Positions 33,388 to 42,424 of a DNA stretch of 64,000 nt are shown one piece after another. A model generated the notes under the pieces. The model did no database searches, was not told the origin of the DNA, and saw only the letters and a program-made list of their open reading frames with translations. Source of the DNA: Streptomyces sp. SA15 (GTDB taxonomy: Bacteria; Actinomycetota; Actinomycetes; Streptomycetales; Streptomycetaceae); contig NZ_NTGE01000126.1 in NCBI RefSeq assembly GCF_002291145.1, forward strand, positions 1 through 64,000, given 5' to 3'. The position numbers and the translations under genes were made by a program. Positions within the stretch are counted from its first letter, which is position 1; every line of letters starts with the position of its first letter.

Positions 33388-36300
33388 TCACGGTCGGTGG
33401 ACGCCGACCGTGATGAAGCCGATGGCCCTCGCCGCTGTGGAGTTGTCGTAGACCACGTCACCGGTGGACTTCTTCCAGATCTCGATGCGGAAGGTGTCCG
33501 GGCCGTCGGTGGCGGTGACGCGGAACCCGTAGCCGTTGGTGCCGTTGACCGTCCCGGAGCCCTGGTGGACGGCCTTCGAACCGGTGACGACGAGCCAGTC
33601 GGAGCCGGTGGAGCGGAACTTCAGGCGGCCCGCGCCGAAGTCGAAGGCGACCTTGCCGGAGGGGCGGACGGAGCCCTTCTCGTAGCCGGCGGCGAAGGAG
33701 AAGGCCGCCTTGCCGGTGAGGTCGGGTCGTGCGGGAAGGGCGCCGGACGGCGAGGTGATGACGCCGGTGCCGGCCGCGGGGCCGGCGGCACGGTCGTAGA
33801 CGATCAGCTCGGGGAGCGTCGTACGGTCCGAGGCGCCGTCGTCGTCGGTCACCGTGACCACGGGGCGGCGGATGCCCGCCGTGGTGTAGGTGTGGGCGGC
33901 CTCGCAGCCGGAGGCGGTGACGGTGCCCGCCGTGGGCTCGGAGCCGTCCTTCCAGTCGACCGCGCAGGTGTGGGTGTCGCCGGTGCCGGGGTCGCCGAAC
34001 TCGGCGGTGATCGCGGCGCGGTGGCCCACCGATACCGCGGACTTCGGGCCGGTGCCGGAGCTGATCGCCGGGGCCGCGTTGGCGACGGTCACGGTCGCGG
34101 AGTCGCTGCTGCGGCCGCCCGTCAGGGTGACCCGGTAGGCGCCGTCGTCGGTGCAGGTGAGCGTGGTCCGGGCGGCCGTCGGGTCGCCGAAGGTGCAGGG
34201 CGCTCCCTCCTCGACCGTCCACTTCGGGCTGCCCGCACCGGAGATGGTGCCGCCCAGCTGGATCTGGTCGCCCTCGATGCCGTCGGCATCCGGGCCGGCG
34301 CGGACGATCGTGACCGGGTCGATGCCGGTCAGCGTCGGGACGACCTTCTTGATCAGGCCGTCGGCGTCGAATTCCAGCTTGTCGATGGTGGTTTCGCGGT
34401 GGGTGCCGTCACCGCCCGGGATCGCGAACCGGTGGTAGGCGATGTACCAGTCGTCGGAGTTCGGGACCTGGACGACGGAGTGGTGGCCGGGGCCCTTGAT
34501 GCCCAGGGAGAGGTCCTTCTCCAGGATCACGCCCTGCTTGGTCCAGGGGCCGGTGGGGGAGGGGCCGGTGGCGTAGGCGACGCGGTAGTTCTCGTCCCGG
34601 GTGTCGTTCTCCGACCACATGAAGTAGTAGGTGCCCTTGCGCTTGATGACGAAGGAACCCTCGTTGTAGCCGCTCGGGGTGATGTCCTTGACCTTCGAGG
34701 TGTCGAGGGACGTCATGTCGTCGTTCAGCGGGACGACGTACCCGCGGCCGTTGCCGAAGTAGAGGTACGACTGTCCGTCGTCGTCCGTGAAGACACCCGG
34801 ATCGATCATCTGGCCGGGGAACTGGCCCGCCTTCAGCAGCGGTTGGCCAAGCGGGTCCTTGAAGGGCCCTGTGGGCGAGTCGGAGACCGCGACGCCGATG
34901 TTGGCGTCGGCGGAGAAGTAGAAGAAGTACTTCCCGTCCTTCTCGGCGATCGTCGGAGCCCAGGCCCGGCTGTCGGCCCAGCTGACGTCCGGCCCCAGGT
35001 CGAGGATGACGCCGTGGTCCTTCCAGTGGACCAGGTCGGTGGAGGAGTACGCCTTGAACTGCGTGCCGCTCCAGCCCGGGAAGCCGTCGGTGGTCGGGTA
35101 CAGGTAGAAGGTGTCGCCGAACCGCACGATGTTCGGGTCGGCGTTGAGCCCCGGCAGCACCGGGCTCTTCATGACCAGTGCCCGCACCGTCCAGCTGCGC
35201 TTCTTCCCGTCCGAGCCGGTGACCTCGTACGTCACCGGCTCGGTGAAGTCGTGGACGCTGCCGGAGGAGGGGCTGATGGCCGCGCCGTGCGCGAGGGTGA
35301 ACTCCGGGGCCAGAGCGGTGAGATCGGTGCCTTCGGTGAGGGGCAGGGTGATCGTGCTGCCGGCGTCGTCGACGAGGGCGTCGACCTTCAGCGCCGGATG
35401 GGTCGCCTTCGCGATGCCCGTGGTGTTGCCGCTGAGCTCCAGGACCTCCGTGGGCGTGAGGGCCCGGTTGTAGATCCGGAAGTCGTCGACCTCGCCGCCG
35501 AAGTACGGGTCGGCGGCGTAGAGGGAGCGGCCTATGTAGCCGCTGTGGTCCTTGCCCGCGTCGTACAGCTCGGACGGCTTGGTGGTGACGCCGGTCGCGC
35601 GGGCCGCCTCGATGCCGTCGACGTAGAGGACCGCGGTGCCGGCCGCGCCGTCGAGCGTGACGGTGACGTGCCTCCACTCGCCCGGGGTGAGCTGGGAGCC
35701 GGCCGTCAGCTTCGACTCCGCCGACCAACTGGCCTTGGTGATGGCCGAGTAGAGCTTCGAGGAGCCGTTGGAGGGGCTGGCGAAGAGGTACTTGTCGCTG
35801 TCGGGCCCGAGCCCGAACAGCCACTGCCAGTTGTCCCCGCCCTTCCACTTGGCGTACGTCGAGACGGTGACACTGTCGGCACCCTTGAGGACGCCGTTGG
35901 GGATCTTCACGTACGGCGAGTCGGAGGCACCGGACATCTTGAACGAGCCGCCGTCCACGCCGGTGCCGAAGCCGGGCGTGCGGGCGTAGGTGCCGTGGTA
36001 GCCGTGTCCGCTGGAGTCACGGGCGATGGTGCCGCCGGTCTCGTCGAAGTCGTAACGCAGGAGCAGGTCGGCCGGGACGTCGGGGCCCTCGGTCGAGACC
36101 GTGACCTCGGCCTTGAGTGTGGCGCCGTCCGGCAGGCCGCCGGTCACCGTGAAGGTACCGGCCTGCGCATACTGGGATGCCGGTACGTCCGCCCAGGTGA
36201 CGGAGACGGGACGCTTCACGCCGTCCGCGTACGTGGCGATGACGGTGGCCGGCAGGACCGGCGCGTCACCGATGCGCGTCTCGACCTTGATGTCCTCGAC

Positions 36301-38583
36301 GCTCTCCACCAGCTGGTCGGGCTGGTAGGCGCGCAGCAGCCGGTCGTACTCGGCCTGCGTGACCGGGAGCACGGTGCCGTGGCGGGGCTTGGCGGGCAGG
36401 TCGTAGCCGGTGGACGGGGTCCAGACGCCGGAGTCGAGGTCCGTGGTCTCGAAGGGGATGTAGCCGCGGCCGCCGAACTCATCGAGGAACGCGTACCACT
36501 TCTCCTCGGTGTTGGACTTGAACACCAGCGGCCCTTCGGCGGCGTTCATCGCGCCCTTGCCGATACCCTCGGCGACCGCGTCCCAGGAGGTGTCGAGGAG
36601 CGAGTCGCTCTTCTCCTCGAAGATGAACTTGCTGTTGGGCGTGGAGGAGGTGTTGTTCCGCTCGTCCTTGGACAGGCGGTAGTAGGTCCCGTCGTGCCGG
36701 ATCACCGTGGAGTCGATGACCGAGTAGCCGCGGTCGATCCAGACCTTGGGCTCGCTGAAGGTGTGGAAGTCGCGGGTCGTCGCGTACATCATGCGGTTGT
36801 ACGTGTCGCCGGAGTGCGCCTCGTTGTCGTACAGCTTCGACGCCCAGAAGACCACGTACTCGCCGCGCTCGGCGTCGTAGAACGCCTCCGGCGCCCAGGT
36901 GTTGCCCGCGCTGTCGGGCGAGACCTTGACCAGGCGCTGGTCCGTCCAGTGCACCAGGTCGGTGGACTCCCAGACCATGATGGACTTGCTGCCGGTGCGC
37001 TGGGAGGCGTCCCAGTCGCCGTTGCCGTAGATCCTGAGGTCGGTGGCGATCTGGTAGAACTTGTCGCCCTCCGGGGAGCGGATGATGAACGGGTCGCGCA
37101 GGCCCTTCTCGCCGAGCGTGGAGGTCAGGACGGGCTTGCCGTCGTTCAACTCCCGCCACTTCAACGGGTCGTTGCCCTTGCTGAGGGCGGCGTAGAGCTG
37201 CTCGCCGTCCGAGGTGCCCTCGCCGGTGAAGTAGCTGAACATATAGCCCTTCAGGGCTTCCTGCTCGGGCAGTTCGGGCACCTTGGCGGTGAGCGTGCGG
37301 GTGGCCTTCGCCGTTCCCTTGGTGACGGTGGCGGTCAGCTCGACGGTGGTGGCGCCCTCGCCGTGCGCGGGGCGGTGGACCACGCCGTCGGCGGATATGA
37401 CGTCCGGCTTCGCGGAGGTCCAGGTGACCTCGGTGTCGTAGGAACCGGTCGCGGGGAGGGTGAGGTTGCCGCGTACGTCGTCGAGGTTGTGGACCGTCAG
37501 GGCCTCGGCGGCCTGCCGGGTGGCCGTCTCGTCGTCGAACGCGGGAAGGACCGTGACGTCGAAGCTCTTGGTGTCGGTCACGGTGCCCTTCTTCAGGGTC
37601 GCCGTGAGGGTGGCGTGGCCGTCCGGCTCGCCCGCGGCGGGGCGGGTCACCTTGCCGGCGTCGGACACCACGGCGGGGTTGTCGCTCGCCCAGCTGATCG
37701 TGGAGCCGCCGGCGGTGCCGGTCTTCGGCAGGTCCAGGTCGGCCGTGACGGCGCCGGTGTCGCCGAGGGAGAGGGCGGCCTTGTCGTCGGCGACGCCCCG
37801 CGTGGCCACGGGGAGCGCGAGCTGCTCGACCTCGGAGCCGGCGAGTGCGCGGTCGTACACCCGGAAGTCCCGCATCCTGCCCTTGAAGAGCTTGTCGCCG
37901 GAGTACACGGACTTGCCGATGTAGTTGGCGGTGGTGGTGCCGGAGCCGATGGCGCCGGGGGTGATGGTGACCGAGCTGTTGCGAGCCACCTCGACGCCGT
38001 CCTCGTACAGGACGCCGGTGGTGCCGGTCTGGGTGTACGTCACGTGCTTCCACACGGCGCGGGTCAGGTTGTGCGAGTCGGCGGGCCTGGTGGTCTGCTC
38101 CGTCGACCAGTTGCCGGTCGCGATGGAGGTGCGGAAGGCGTTGCCGGTGGTGAACAGGTAGCCGTTGCCGCTGCTCCCGCTGGAGTTGCCGAAGCCGTAG
38201 AGGAAGTACGGGGTGGCCTGGGCGGAGTCGATCAGCACGTCCATCGAGACGGTGATCGCGTCCATGCCCTTCATGACGTCGTCCGGCACCTTGACGTAGG
38301 TGTCGGACCCGTTGAAGGCGAGCCCCTCGCCGGTGCCGGACCAGCCGGCGGCGCCGTTGACCGTGCCGTTGCGGCCGTTGCCGGACGCGTCGGTCGCGGT
38401 GCCGCCCGAGGCCGCGTCGAACTTGTACCAGAGGGCCAGGCCCTCGGTGATGTCCGCGGTGTCCGCCGCCTGTGCGGGAACGACAGGTGCGGCGAGGCCG
38501 AGGAGCAGCGACGCGGCGGTCATTCCGGCGAGATGGCCCGCCCAACGTCTCGCGCGGGTGCGCAGACGTGCGATGTACGTCAT
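33388..38583 (-). CDS. Large secreted double GH43 glycosidase with LamG and Ig-like modules
   Basis: 1731 aa. The signal peptide ends near AAPVVPAQA (about 35). Modules in order: LamG (about 48-250), two bacterial Ig-like repeats (about 260-434), a GH43-type five-bladed domain (about 440-730; GLRDPFIIRSPEG, TWAPEAFYDAE, NAAEGPLVFKS), an Ig-like domain (about 750-838), a second LamG (about 838-1060), a second GH43 (about 1139-1421; NADPNIVRFGDTF, RAWAPTIAEKDGKYFFY, YNEGSFVIKRKG), PKD-like repeats (about 1428-1594) and a C-terminal beta domain. Each GH43 shows the expected Asp/Asp/Glu positions. Likely substrates are arabinan or arabinoxylan side chains. It faces a pectate lyase across a LacI-type operator. 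Confidence 0.9.
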   Translation of the reverse strand: MTYIARLRTRARRWAGHLAGMTAASLLLGLAAPVVPAQAADTADITEGLALWYKFDAASGGTATDASGNGRNGTVNGAAGWSGTGEGLAFNGSDTYVKVPDDVMKGMDAITVSMDVLIDSAQATPYFLYGFGNSSGSSGNGYLFTTGNAFRTSIATGNWSTEQTTRPADSHNLTRAVWKHVTYTQTGTTGVLYEDGVEVARNSSVTITPGAIGSGTTTANYIGKSVYSGDKLFKGRMRDFRVYDRALAGSEVEQLALPVATRGVADDKAALSLGDTGAVTADLDLPKTGTAGGSTISWASDNPAVVSDAGKVTRPAAGEPDGHATLTATLKKGTVTDTKSFDVTVLPAFDDETATRQAAEALTVHNLDDVRGNLTLPATGSYDTEVTWTSAKPDVISADGVVHRPAHGEGATTVELTATVTKGTAKATRTLTAKVPELPEQEALKGYMFSYFTGEGTSDGEQLYAALSKGNDPLKWRELNDGKPVLTSTLGEKGLRDPFIIRSPEGDKFYQIATDLRIYGNGDWDASQRTGSKSIMVWESTDLVHWTDQRLVKVSPDSAGNTWAPEAFYDAERGEYVVFWASKLYDNEAHSGDTYNRMMYATTRDFHTFSEPKVWIDRGYSVIDSTVIRHDGTYYRLSKDERNNTSSTPNSKFIFEEKSDSLLDTSWDAVAEGIGKGAMNAAEGPLVFKSNTEEKWYAFLDEFGGRGYIPFETTDLDSGVWTPSTGYDLPAKPRHGTVLPVTQAEYDRLLRAYQPDQLVESVEDIKVETRIGDAPVLPATVIATYADGVKRPVSVTWADVPASQYAQAGTFTVTGGLPDGATLKAEVTVSTEGPDVPADLLLRYDFDETGGTIARDSSGHGYHGTYARTPGFGTGVDGGSFKMSGASDSPYVKIPNGVLKGADSVTVSTYAKWKGGDNWQWLFGLGPDSDKYLFASPSNGSSKLYSAITKASWSAESKLTAGSQLTPGEWRHVTVTLDGAAGTAVLYVDGIEAARATGVTTKPSELYDAGKDHSGYIGRSLYAADPYFGGEVDDFRIYNRALTPTEVLELSGNTTGIAKATHPALKVDALVDDAGSTITLPLTEGTDLTALAPEFTLAHGAAISPSSGSVHDFTEPVTYEVTGSDGKKRSWTVRALVMKSPVLPGLNADPNIVRFGDTFYLYPTTDGFPGWSGTQFKAYSSTDLVHWKDHGVILDLGPDVSWADSRAWAPTIAEKDGKYFFYFSADANIGVAVSDSPTGPFKDPLGQPLLKAGQFPGQMIDPGVFTDDDGQSYLYFGNGRGYVVPLNDDMTSLDTSKVKDITPSGYNEGSFVIKRKGTYYFMWSENDTRDENYRVAYATGPSPTGPWTKQGVILEKDLSLGIKGPGHHSVVQVPNSDDWYIAYHRFAIPGGDGTHRETTIDKLEFDADGLIKKVVPTLTGIDPVTIVRAGPDADGIEGDQIQLGGTISGAGSPKWTVEEGAPCTFGDPTAARTTLTCTDDGAYRVTLTGGRSSDSATVTVANAAPAISSGTGPKSAVSVGHRAAITAEFGDPGTGDTHTCAVDWKDGSEPTAGTVTASGCEAAHTYTTAGIRRPVVTVTDDDGASDRTTLPELIVYDRAAGPAAGTGVITSPSGALPARPDLTGKAAFSFAAGYEKGSVRPSGKVAFDFGAGRLKFRSTGSDWLVVTGSKAVHQGSGTVNGTNGYGFRVTATDGPDTFRIEIWKKSTGDVVYDNSTAARAIGFITVGVHRP

Positions 38584-38789
38584 GTCGGGTTTCCCTGCTG
38601 AGGCATGGCGGGGCCTCGGCCATGGGCACCCTGCCGTTTCGGCTGTGTGACGTCGTGTTGCGAGAGTGTCAATCCGTGCCTGGTGCAGCGTCAAGGGGTT
38701 TCGAACGATGTGCGGCAGGTCGAACATGCTGGGTGCTTGTCGCTGTCGTTGACATGCCCAAAACACCTGATTAGCATTCAGGAAATCTA

Positions 38790-38816
38790 GAAAGCGCTTT
38801 CTGTCGCTTTCTGTCC
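38790..38816. promoter_or_regulatory. LacI-type operator between GH43 and pectate lyase genes
   Basis: AGAAAGCGCTTTCT (38790-38803) is a perfect 14-bp palindrome with the central CG of LacI/CytR-family operators. CGCTTTCTGT is then repeated directly (38797-38806 and 38807-38816). It lies in the 304-bp divergent region (38584-38887), which holds no gene, so one repressor could control both hydrolases. No LacI gene is in the window. Confidence 0.7.
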
Positions 38817-38887
38817 TGGGGTCCCGGGTTGGTGCGGGCGAACGCGGGTGCCGGAAAGATCCGTTCACTCATCCCTGGAGGAACCGC

Positions 38888-39892
38888 ATGAGTTACTTAC
38901 GCAGCACGCGCACCGCTCCGGCTCTCGCTCTCGCGCTGCTCCTCGGCGCGGCGGCGGTGCCGGCCGGCAGTGGCAGCGCCGTCGCGCAGCCCCCGGCGCC
39001 GCTGGCGGAGACGTCCCCCACCGGTTTCGCCGCGGTCAACGCGCTCGGCCAGAACGGCACCACCGGCGGAGCCGGTGGCCCGACCGTGACCGCCACCACC
39101 ACCGACCAGTTCCTGGAGTACATCGACACCACGGGGCCGCTGGTGATCCGCGTGCAGGGCACCATCAACATCACCAGCAAGCAGGGAGTGCGCCCGAACA
39201 AGACCATCGTCGGGGTCGGCTCCTCGGCCGTCATCAACGGCGGCGGCCTGGACTTCTACCGCTCCTCCAACGTCATCGTGCGGAACATCAAGTTCACAGG
39301 CGCCGAGGACGACGCCGTCAACGTCGGTCAGGAGTCGCACCACATCTGGATCGACCACAACGAGTTCGTCGGGGCGGTCGACGGGGCGATCGACGTCGTC
39401 CGCGGCTCCCAGTACGTCACCGTGTCGTGGAACTGGTTCAACAAGACCGACAAGAGCATGCTGCTCGGTCACTCCGACGGCAACAGCAGCCAGGACGCCG
39501 GGAAGCTGAAGGTCTCCATCCACCACAACTTCTTCGACGGCTCACGGCAGCGGCATCCGCGGGTGCGGTTCGGCGAGCCGGTGCACGTCTACAACAACTA
39601 CTACAAGGGGAACGCCATCTACGGCGTCGCATCGACCATGAACGCGGGCGTGGTGGTCGAGGGCAACTACTTCGAGAGCGTTCCGCACCCCTGCTACTCC
39701 GCCAGCGGGTACGACCAGTCGGGGCCGGGCCGGCTGGTGCAGCGCGGCAACGTCTTCACCGGGTCGGGCGCGTGCGAGACCAACGGCACGGTGACCGAGC
39801 CGCGCACCTACTACTCGTACACGCTGGACCCGGCGGCCAACGTGCCCTCCCTCGTGCGGGCCGGGGTGGGGGTCGGCAAGATCGGCACCTGA
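38888..39892 (+). CDS. Secreted pectate lyase, PL1 family
   Basis: 334 aa with a signal peptide (about 1-34, ALALALLLGAAAVPAGSGSAVA). Right-handed beta-helix with PL1 signatures: HHIWIDHNEFVGAVDGAIDV and RQRHPRVRFGEPVHVYNNYY (catalytic Arg). It cleaves polygalacturonate by beta-elimination outside the cell with Ca2+. Codon 4 is TTA (38897-38899), a rare codon read by bldA tRNA in Streptomyces, so translation is probably tied to development. It shares a divergent LacI-type operator with the GH43 gene and ends at a strong terminator. Confidence 0.95.
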   Translation: MSYLRSTRTAPALALALLLGAAAVPAGSGSAVAQPPAPLAETSPTGFAAVNALGQNGTTGGAGGPTVTATTTDQFLEYIDTTGPLVIRVQGTINITSKQGVRPNKTIVGVGSSAVINGGGLDFYRSSNVIVRNIKFTGAEDDAVNVGQESHHIWIDHNEFVGAVDGAIDVVRGSQYVTVSWNWFNKTDKSMLLGHSDGNSSQDAGKLKVSIHHNFFDGSRQRHPRVRFGEPVHVYNNYYKGNAIYGVASTMNAGVVVEGNYFESVPHPCYSASGYDQSGPGRLVQRGNVFTGSGACETNGTVTEPRTYYSYTLDPAANVPSLVRAGVGVGKIGT

Positions 39893-39909
39893 ACCGTCGG
39901 ATCCCTGGA

Positions 39910-39947
39910 GGGTTGCCGGACCTGTTCCCACTGCGGTCCGGCAACCC
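39910..39947 (+). terminator. Terminator after pectate lyase gene
   Basis: A perfect 13-bp stem GGGTTGCCGGACC / GGTCCGGCAACCC surrounds a 12-base loop. It lies 17 bp past the stop codon and between convergent genes, so it may act in both directions. Confidence 0.85.
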
Positions 39948-39984
39948 TGTGCCCGGGACGAGCAGACGCTCCCCGGCGGGTGGA

Positions 39985-41340
39985 TCAGAGCGCGCCCTGG
40001 GTCCAGGGGCCGGTGATCGCGAACGTGATGCCGGGGGTCTGGACGTTGACGAACAGCCAGTTGCCGTTCTTCGGTTCGAACACGGATCCGGCCCACTCGG
40101 AGCCCCTGTGGTCGGCGGCCGGGACGTTCTTGCCCGCGGTGCCGCCGCGCAGGTCGACGCTGTTGGTGGCGAAGCGGAAGATCTCGCCCTGAGTGGTCAG
40201 TCCGTGGACGTACTCGGTGCCGCCGCCGTCCTCGCAGAGCACCAGGCCGCCGCGAGGGCTGACGCACATGTTGTCCGGCGCGTTGAGCACGTCGGCGCCG
40301 GGGGAGGCGAAGAGCACCCGGAACTCGTCGGTGGCCGGGTCGAGTTCGAAGACCTGTCCCTGGCGGGCGGGGCCGCCGTCGGTCGTGATCACGTAGATGC
40401 GGTCGTTGCCGTACCAGGCGCCCTCGAGGCGGCTGAATACGGCGGCGCCGTTCGCCTGTGCCTGGAGTCGTACCGTGTCCGTCGCCGGGTCGACGTCCTC
40501 GACGGGCACCCAGGAGACGGTGCCGTACGTCTTCTCGCCGTCGAGGCGGGTGTCGTACTTCATGGTGCCGATGCGCAGGGCCTCGAGCCGGCCGCCCTTG
40601 GCCAGATCGCCCGGGACCGCCGGAACGAACCGGTACAGCGAGGCGTCGCCGCGATCCTCGGTCTCGTAGATGTAGCCGGTCGACGGGTCGACGGCGACGG
40701 CCTCGTGGTTGAACCGACCCATGGCCTTGTAGGGCTCGGGGTTGCCCTTGCCCTCCGAGGCCACCTCGAAGATGTAGCCGTGGCGCTTGTCGGCGACCGT
40801 GGAGAAGGTTTCCTCGCAGGTGAGCCAGGTGTTCCAGGGGGTGGGTCCACCGGCGCAGTTGCGGATGGTGCCGCCGAGGCTGCCGTAGGACTCCAGCCAC
40901 TGGCCGGCGTCCGGGTCGAAGACCATGGTGGTGGTCCCGCCGCCGGCCGCGGGGTTGTATGCGGGGGCGGTGAAGGCGGGTCCGGCACCGCGCTCGTGGT
41001 TGCGGACGATGTGGACCTTGTCGTCGTACCGGAAGGCCGCCATGCCGTCATGCGAGCCCGGGGTACGGACCCCGTCGTCCATGAGGTCGTTCGTCCAGCC
41101 GTAGGAGATGTACTCGAACCCGCTCGGCAGCTGCAGCAGTTCCAGGCCGGTCGCCTGGTCCTTGACCGGGCTCAGCGGGCCGTACCCGGCGTCGAACTCG
41201 AACTTGGCCGGCGCGGCTGCCGCCGTCCGCGCCGCGAGCGCCTGGAAGGGGACGGACGCGGCAGCGGCCACGGCGGCCCCGCGCAGGAGGGTGCGCCGTT
41301 CAAAACCGGAACCGGTCGGTCTTCCGGACTTGCCTGTCAT
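39985..41340 (-). CDS. Tat-exported PhoX-like phosphatase (DUF839)
   Basis: 451 aa with Tat signal FERRTLLRGAAVAAAASVP. PhoX/DUF839 beta-propeller segments: SYGWTNDLMDDGVRTPGSHD, NHERGAGPAF, NTWLTCEETF, GRFNHEAVAVDP, YETEDRGDASLYRF, DNMCVSPRGGLVLCEDG. The acidic residues and Cys match the Ca/Fe-dependent alkaline phosphatase PhoX. A PHO-box-like direct repeat lies about 77 bp upstream, supporting induction by phosphate starvation. Role: release of inorganic phosphate from extracellular organic phosphates. Confidence 0.88.
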   Translation of the reverse strand: MTGKSGRPTGSGFERRTLLRGAAVAAAASVPFQALAARTAAAAPAKFEFDAGYGPLSPVKDQATGLELLQLPSGFEYISYGWTNDLMDDGVRTPGSHDGMAAFRYDDKVHIVRNHERGAGPAFTAPAYNPAAGGGTTTMVFDPDAGQWLESYGSLGGTIRNCAGGPTPWNTWLTCEETFSTVADKRHGYIFEVASEGKGNPEPYKAMGRFNHEAVAVDPSTGYIYETEDRGDASLYRFVPAVPGDLAKGGRLEALRIGTMKYDTRLDGEKTYGTVSWVPVEDVDPATDTVRLQAQANGAAVFSRLEGAWYGNDRIYVITTDGGPARQGQVFELDPATDEFRVLFASPGADVLNAPDNMCVSPRGGLVLCEDGGGTEYVHGLTTQGEIFRFATNSVDLRGGTAGKNVPAADHRGSEWAGSVFEPKNGNWLFVNVQTPGITFAITGPWTQGAL

Positions 41341-41416
41341 GGGAGTCCTCTCGATACAACGGACCGGGGGGCGGCGCGAGTCACCCTAGGAGCAGACGCC
41401 GGTTCCTTTGACCAAC

Positions 41417-41438
41417 GGCAGGTGAGCGTTGGGAGAAC
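41417..41438 (-). promoter_or_regulatory. PHO box upstream of the PhoX-like gene
   Basis: On the minus strand, two consecutive 11-bp units GTTCTCCCAAC and GCTCACCTGCC match the GTTCACC-type direct repeats bound by PhoP in Streptomyces. They lie about 77-98 bp before the phoX-like ATG at 41340, a usual distance. Confidence 0.6.
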
Positions 41439-41538
41439 GCCTTTCGGCCATGATCAGAGGGATCAGAGGTTGAAAACAGGCGACTTCGCCCCCGGCGAGT
41501 ACCGTGGCGCATGACTCCGGGTGGGGCCGGGGCTCGCG

Positions 41539-42424
41539 TCACCCGTCTGCGGTGGTCCGGCCACGCCGTGGGACGAAGCGCTGGGCGGAGAAGGGGAGAG
41601 CCGTGCGGGCCGTGTCGGCTCGCTGCCGGCGTCCGGAGATCTCCGCGGAGATGATGTCCGCGGTCACCGGCGCCAGAGTGACCCCGAGCATGCTGTGTCC
41701 GCTCGCGACCAGCACGTTGTCCTTGCCCGGCAGCGGCCCGATGACCGGCAGTCCGTCGGGTGTCATCGGACGCAGCCCGGTCCAGCCCTGCGGCTGTGAC
41801 TCGAGGGGGAAGTCCGGCAGGTACGTGTGGGCGCAGCGGGCGATGCCCCGCAGCCGATGCGGATCGATGGTCGCGTCGGAGCTGCCGAACTCCATCGTTC
41901 CGGCGAAGCGGAGCCGGTTGGACAGCGGTGTGACGGCGACCTTCGCCTCGCCGAGGTACACCGAGTGCCGCAGTGTCACCGAGCCGCTGGTGTCGTCGAA
42001 GCCGTATCCCTTGCCCGGCCGGATGGGCAGGGCATGTCCGGCCAGCCGCGCGAGCGGGCCGGTGTGGACTCCGGCCGCGAGGACGAACAGGTCGCCGAGG
42101 ACCTCCTCGCCCCCGGCGAGCACCGAGGTCACGCTGCGGCCCTTCGACCGGATGCCGGTGACCGGGCTGCCGTGCAGGAACCGGACTCCGAGTTCCCGGC
42201 AGCGGTCTTCCAGGCCCTTGACCAGACTCGCGGGGTCGACGTGTCGTTCCTGCGGGCAGTGAAGCCCGGCAAGTACCTGCCTGCCGAGGGCTGGTTCGAG
42301 GTCCCGGAGTTCGTCGCCGGTCAGGGGGACAGCGGTGTGGCCGATCCGTTCCATGGGGGCCGTGGCCGTCCGGTACTCGTCCATGGTGTGCCGGGTGGTG
42401 AAGACCAGGAGCTGGCCCACGCGG
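41539..42424 (-). pseudogene. 5'-truncated D-amino-acid dehydrogenase/oxidase-like gene
   Basis: Only the C-terminal two thirds of a DadA-type FAD oxidoreductase remain. Visible parts are RVGQLLVFTTRHTMDEY, LTGDELRDLEPAL, AAGVHTGPLA, RPGKGYGFDD and GWTGLRPMTPDGLPVIGPLP. The N-terminal Rossmann FAD motif and about 100 residues are missing. At about 42415-42428 the minus-strand homology stops, and beyond it lies plus-strand ABC ATPase coding sequence. The promoter and start are therefore gone. An ORF continues antisense through the ATPase but is not related. An adjacent transporter for amino acids suggests an ancestral D-amino-acid utilisation locus. Confidence 0.8.

Noticed and set aside
33397..38601. 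1734-aa plus-strand ORF antisense to the GH43 gene
   Set aside because: It is a GC-rich shadow frame with low-complexity Val/Gly/Arg sequence and no domains; the minus strand encodes clear GH43, LamG and signal-peptide features.
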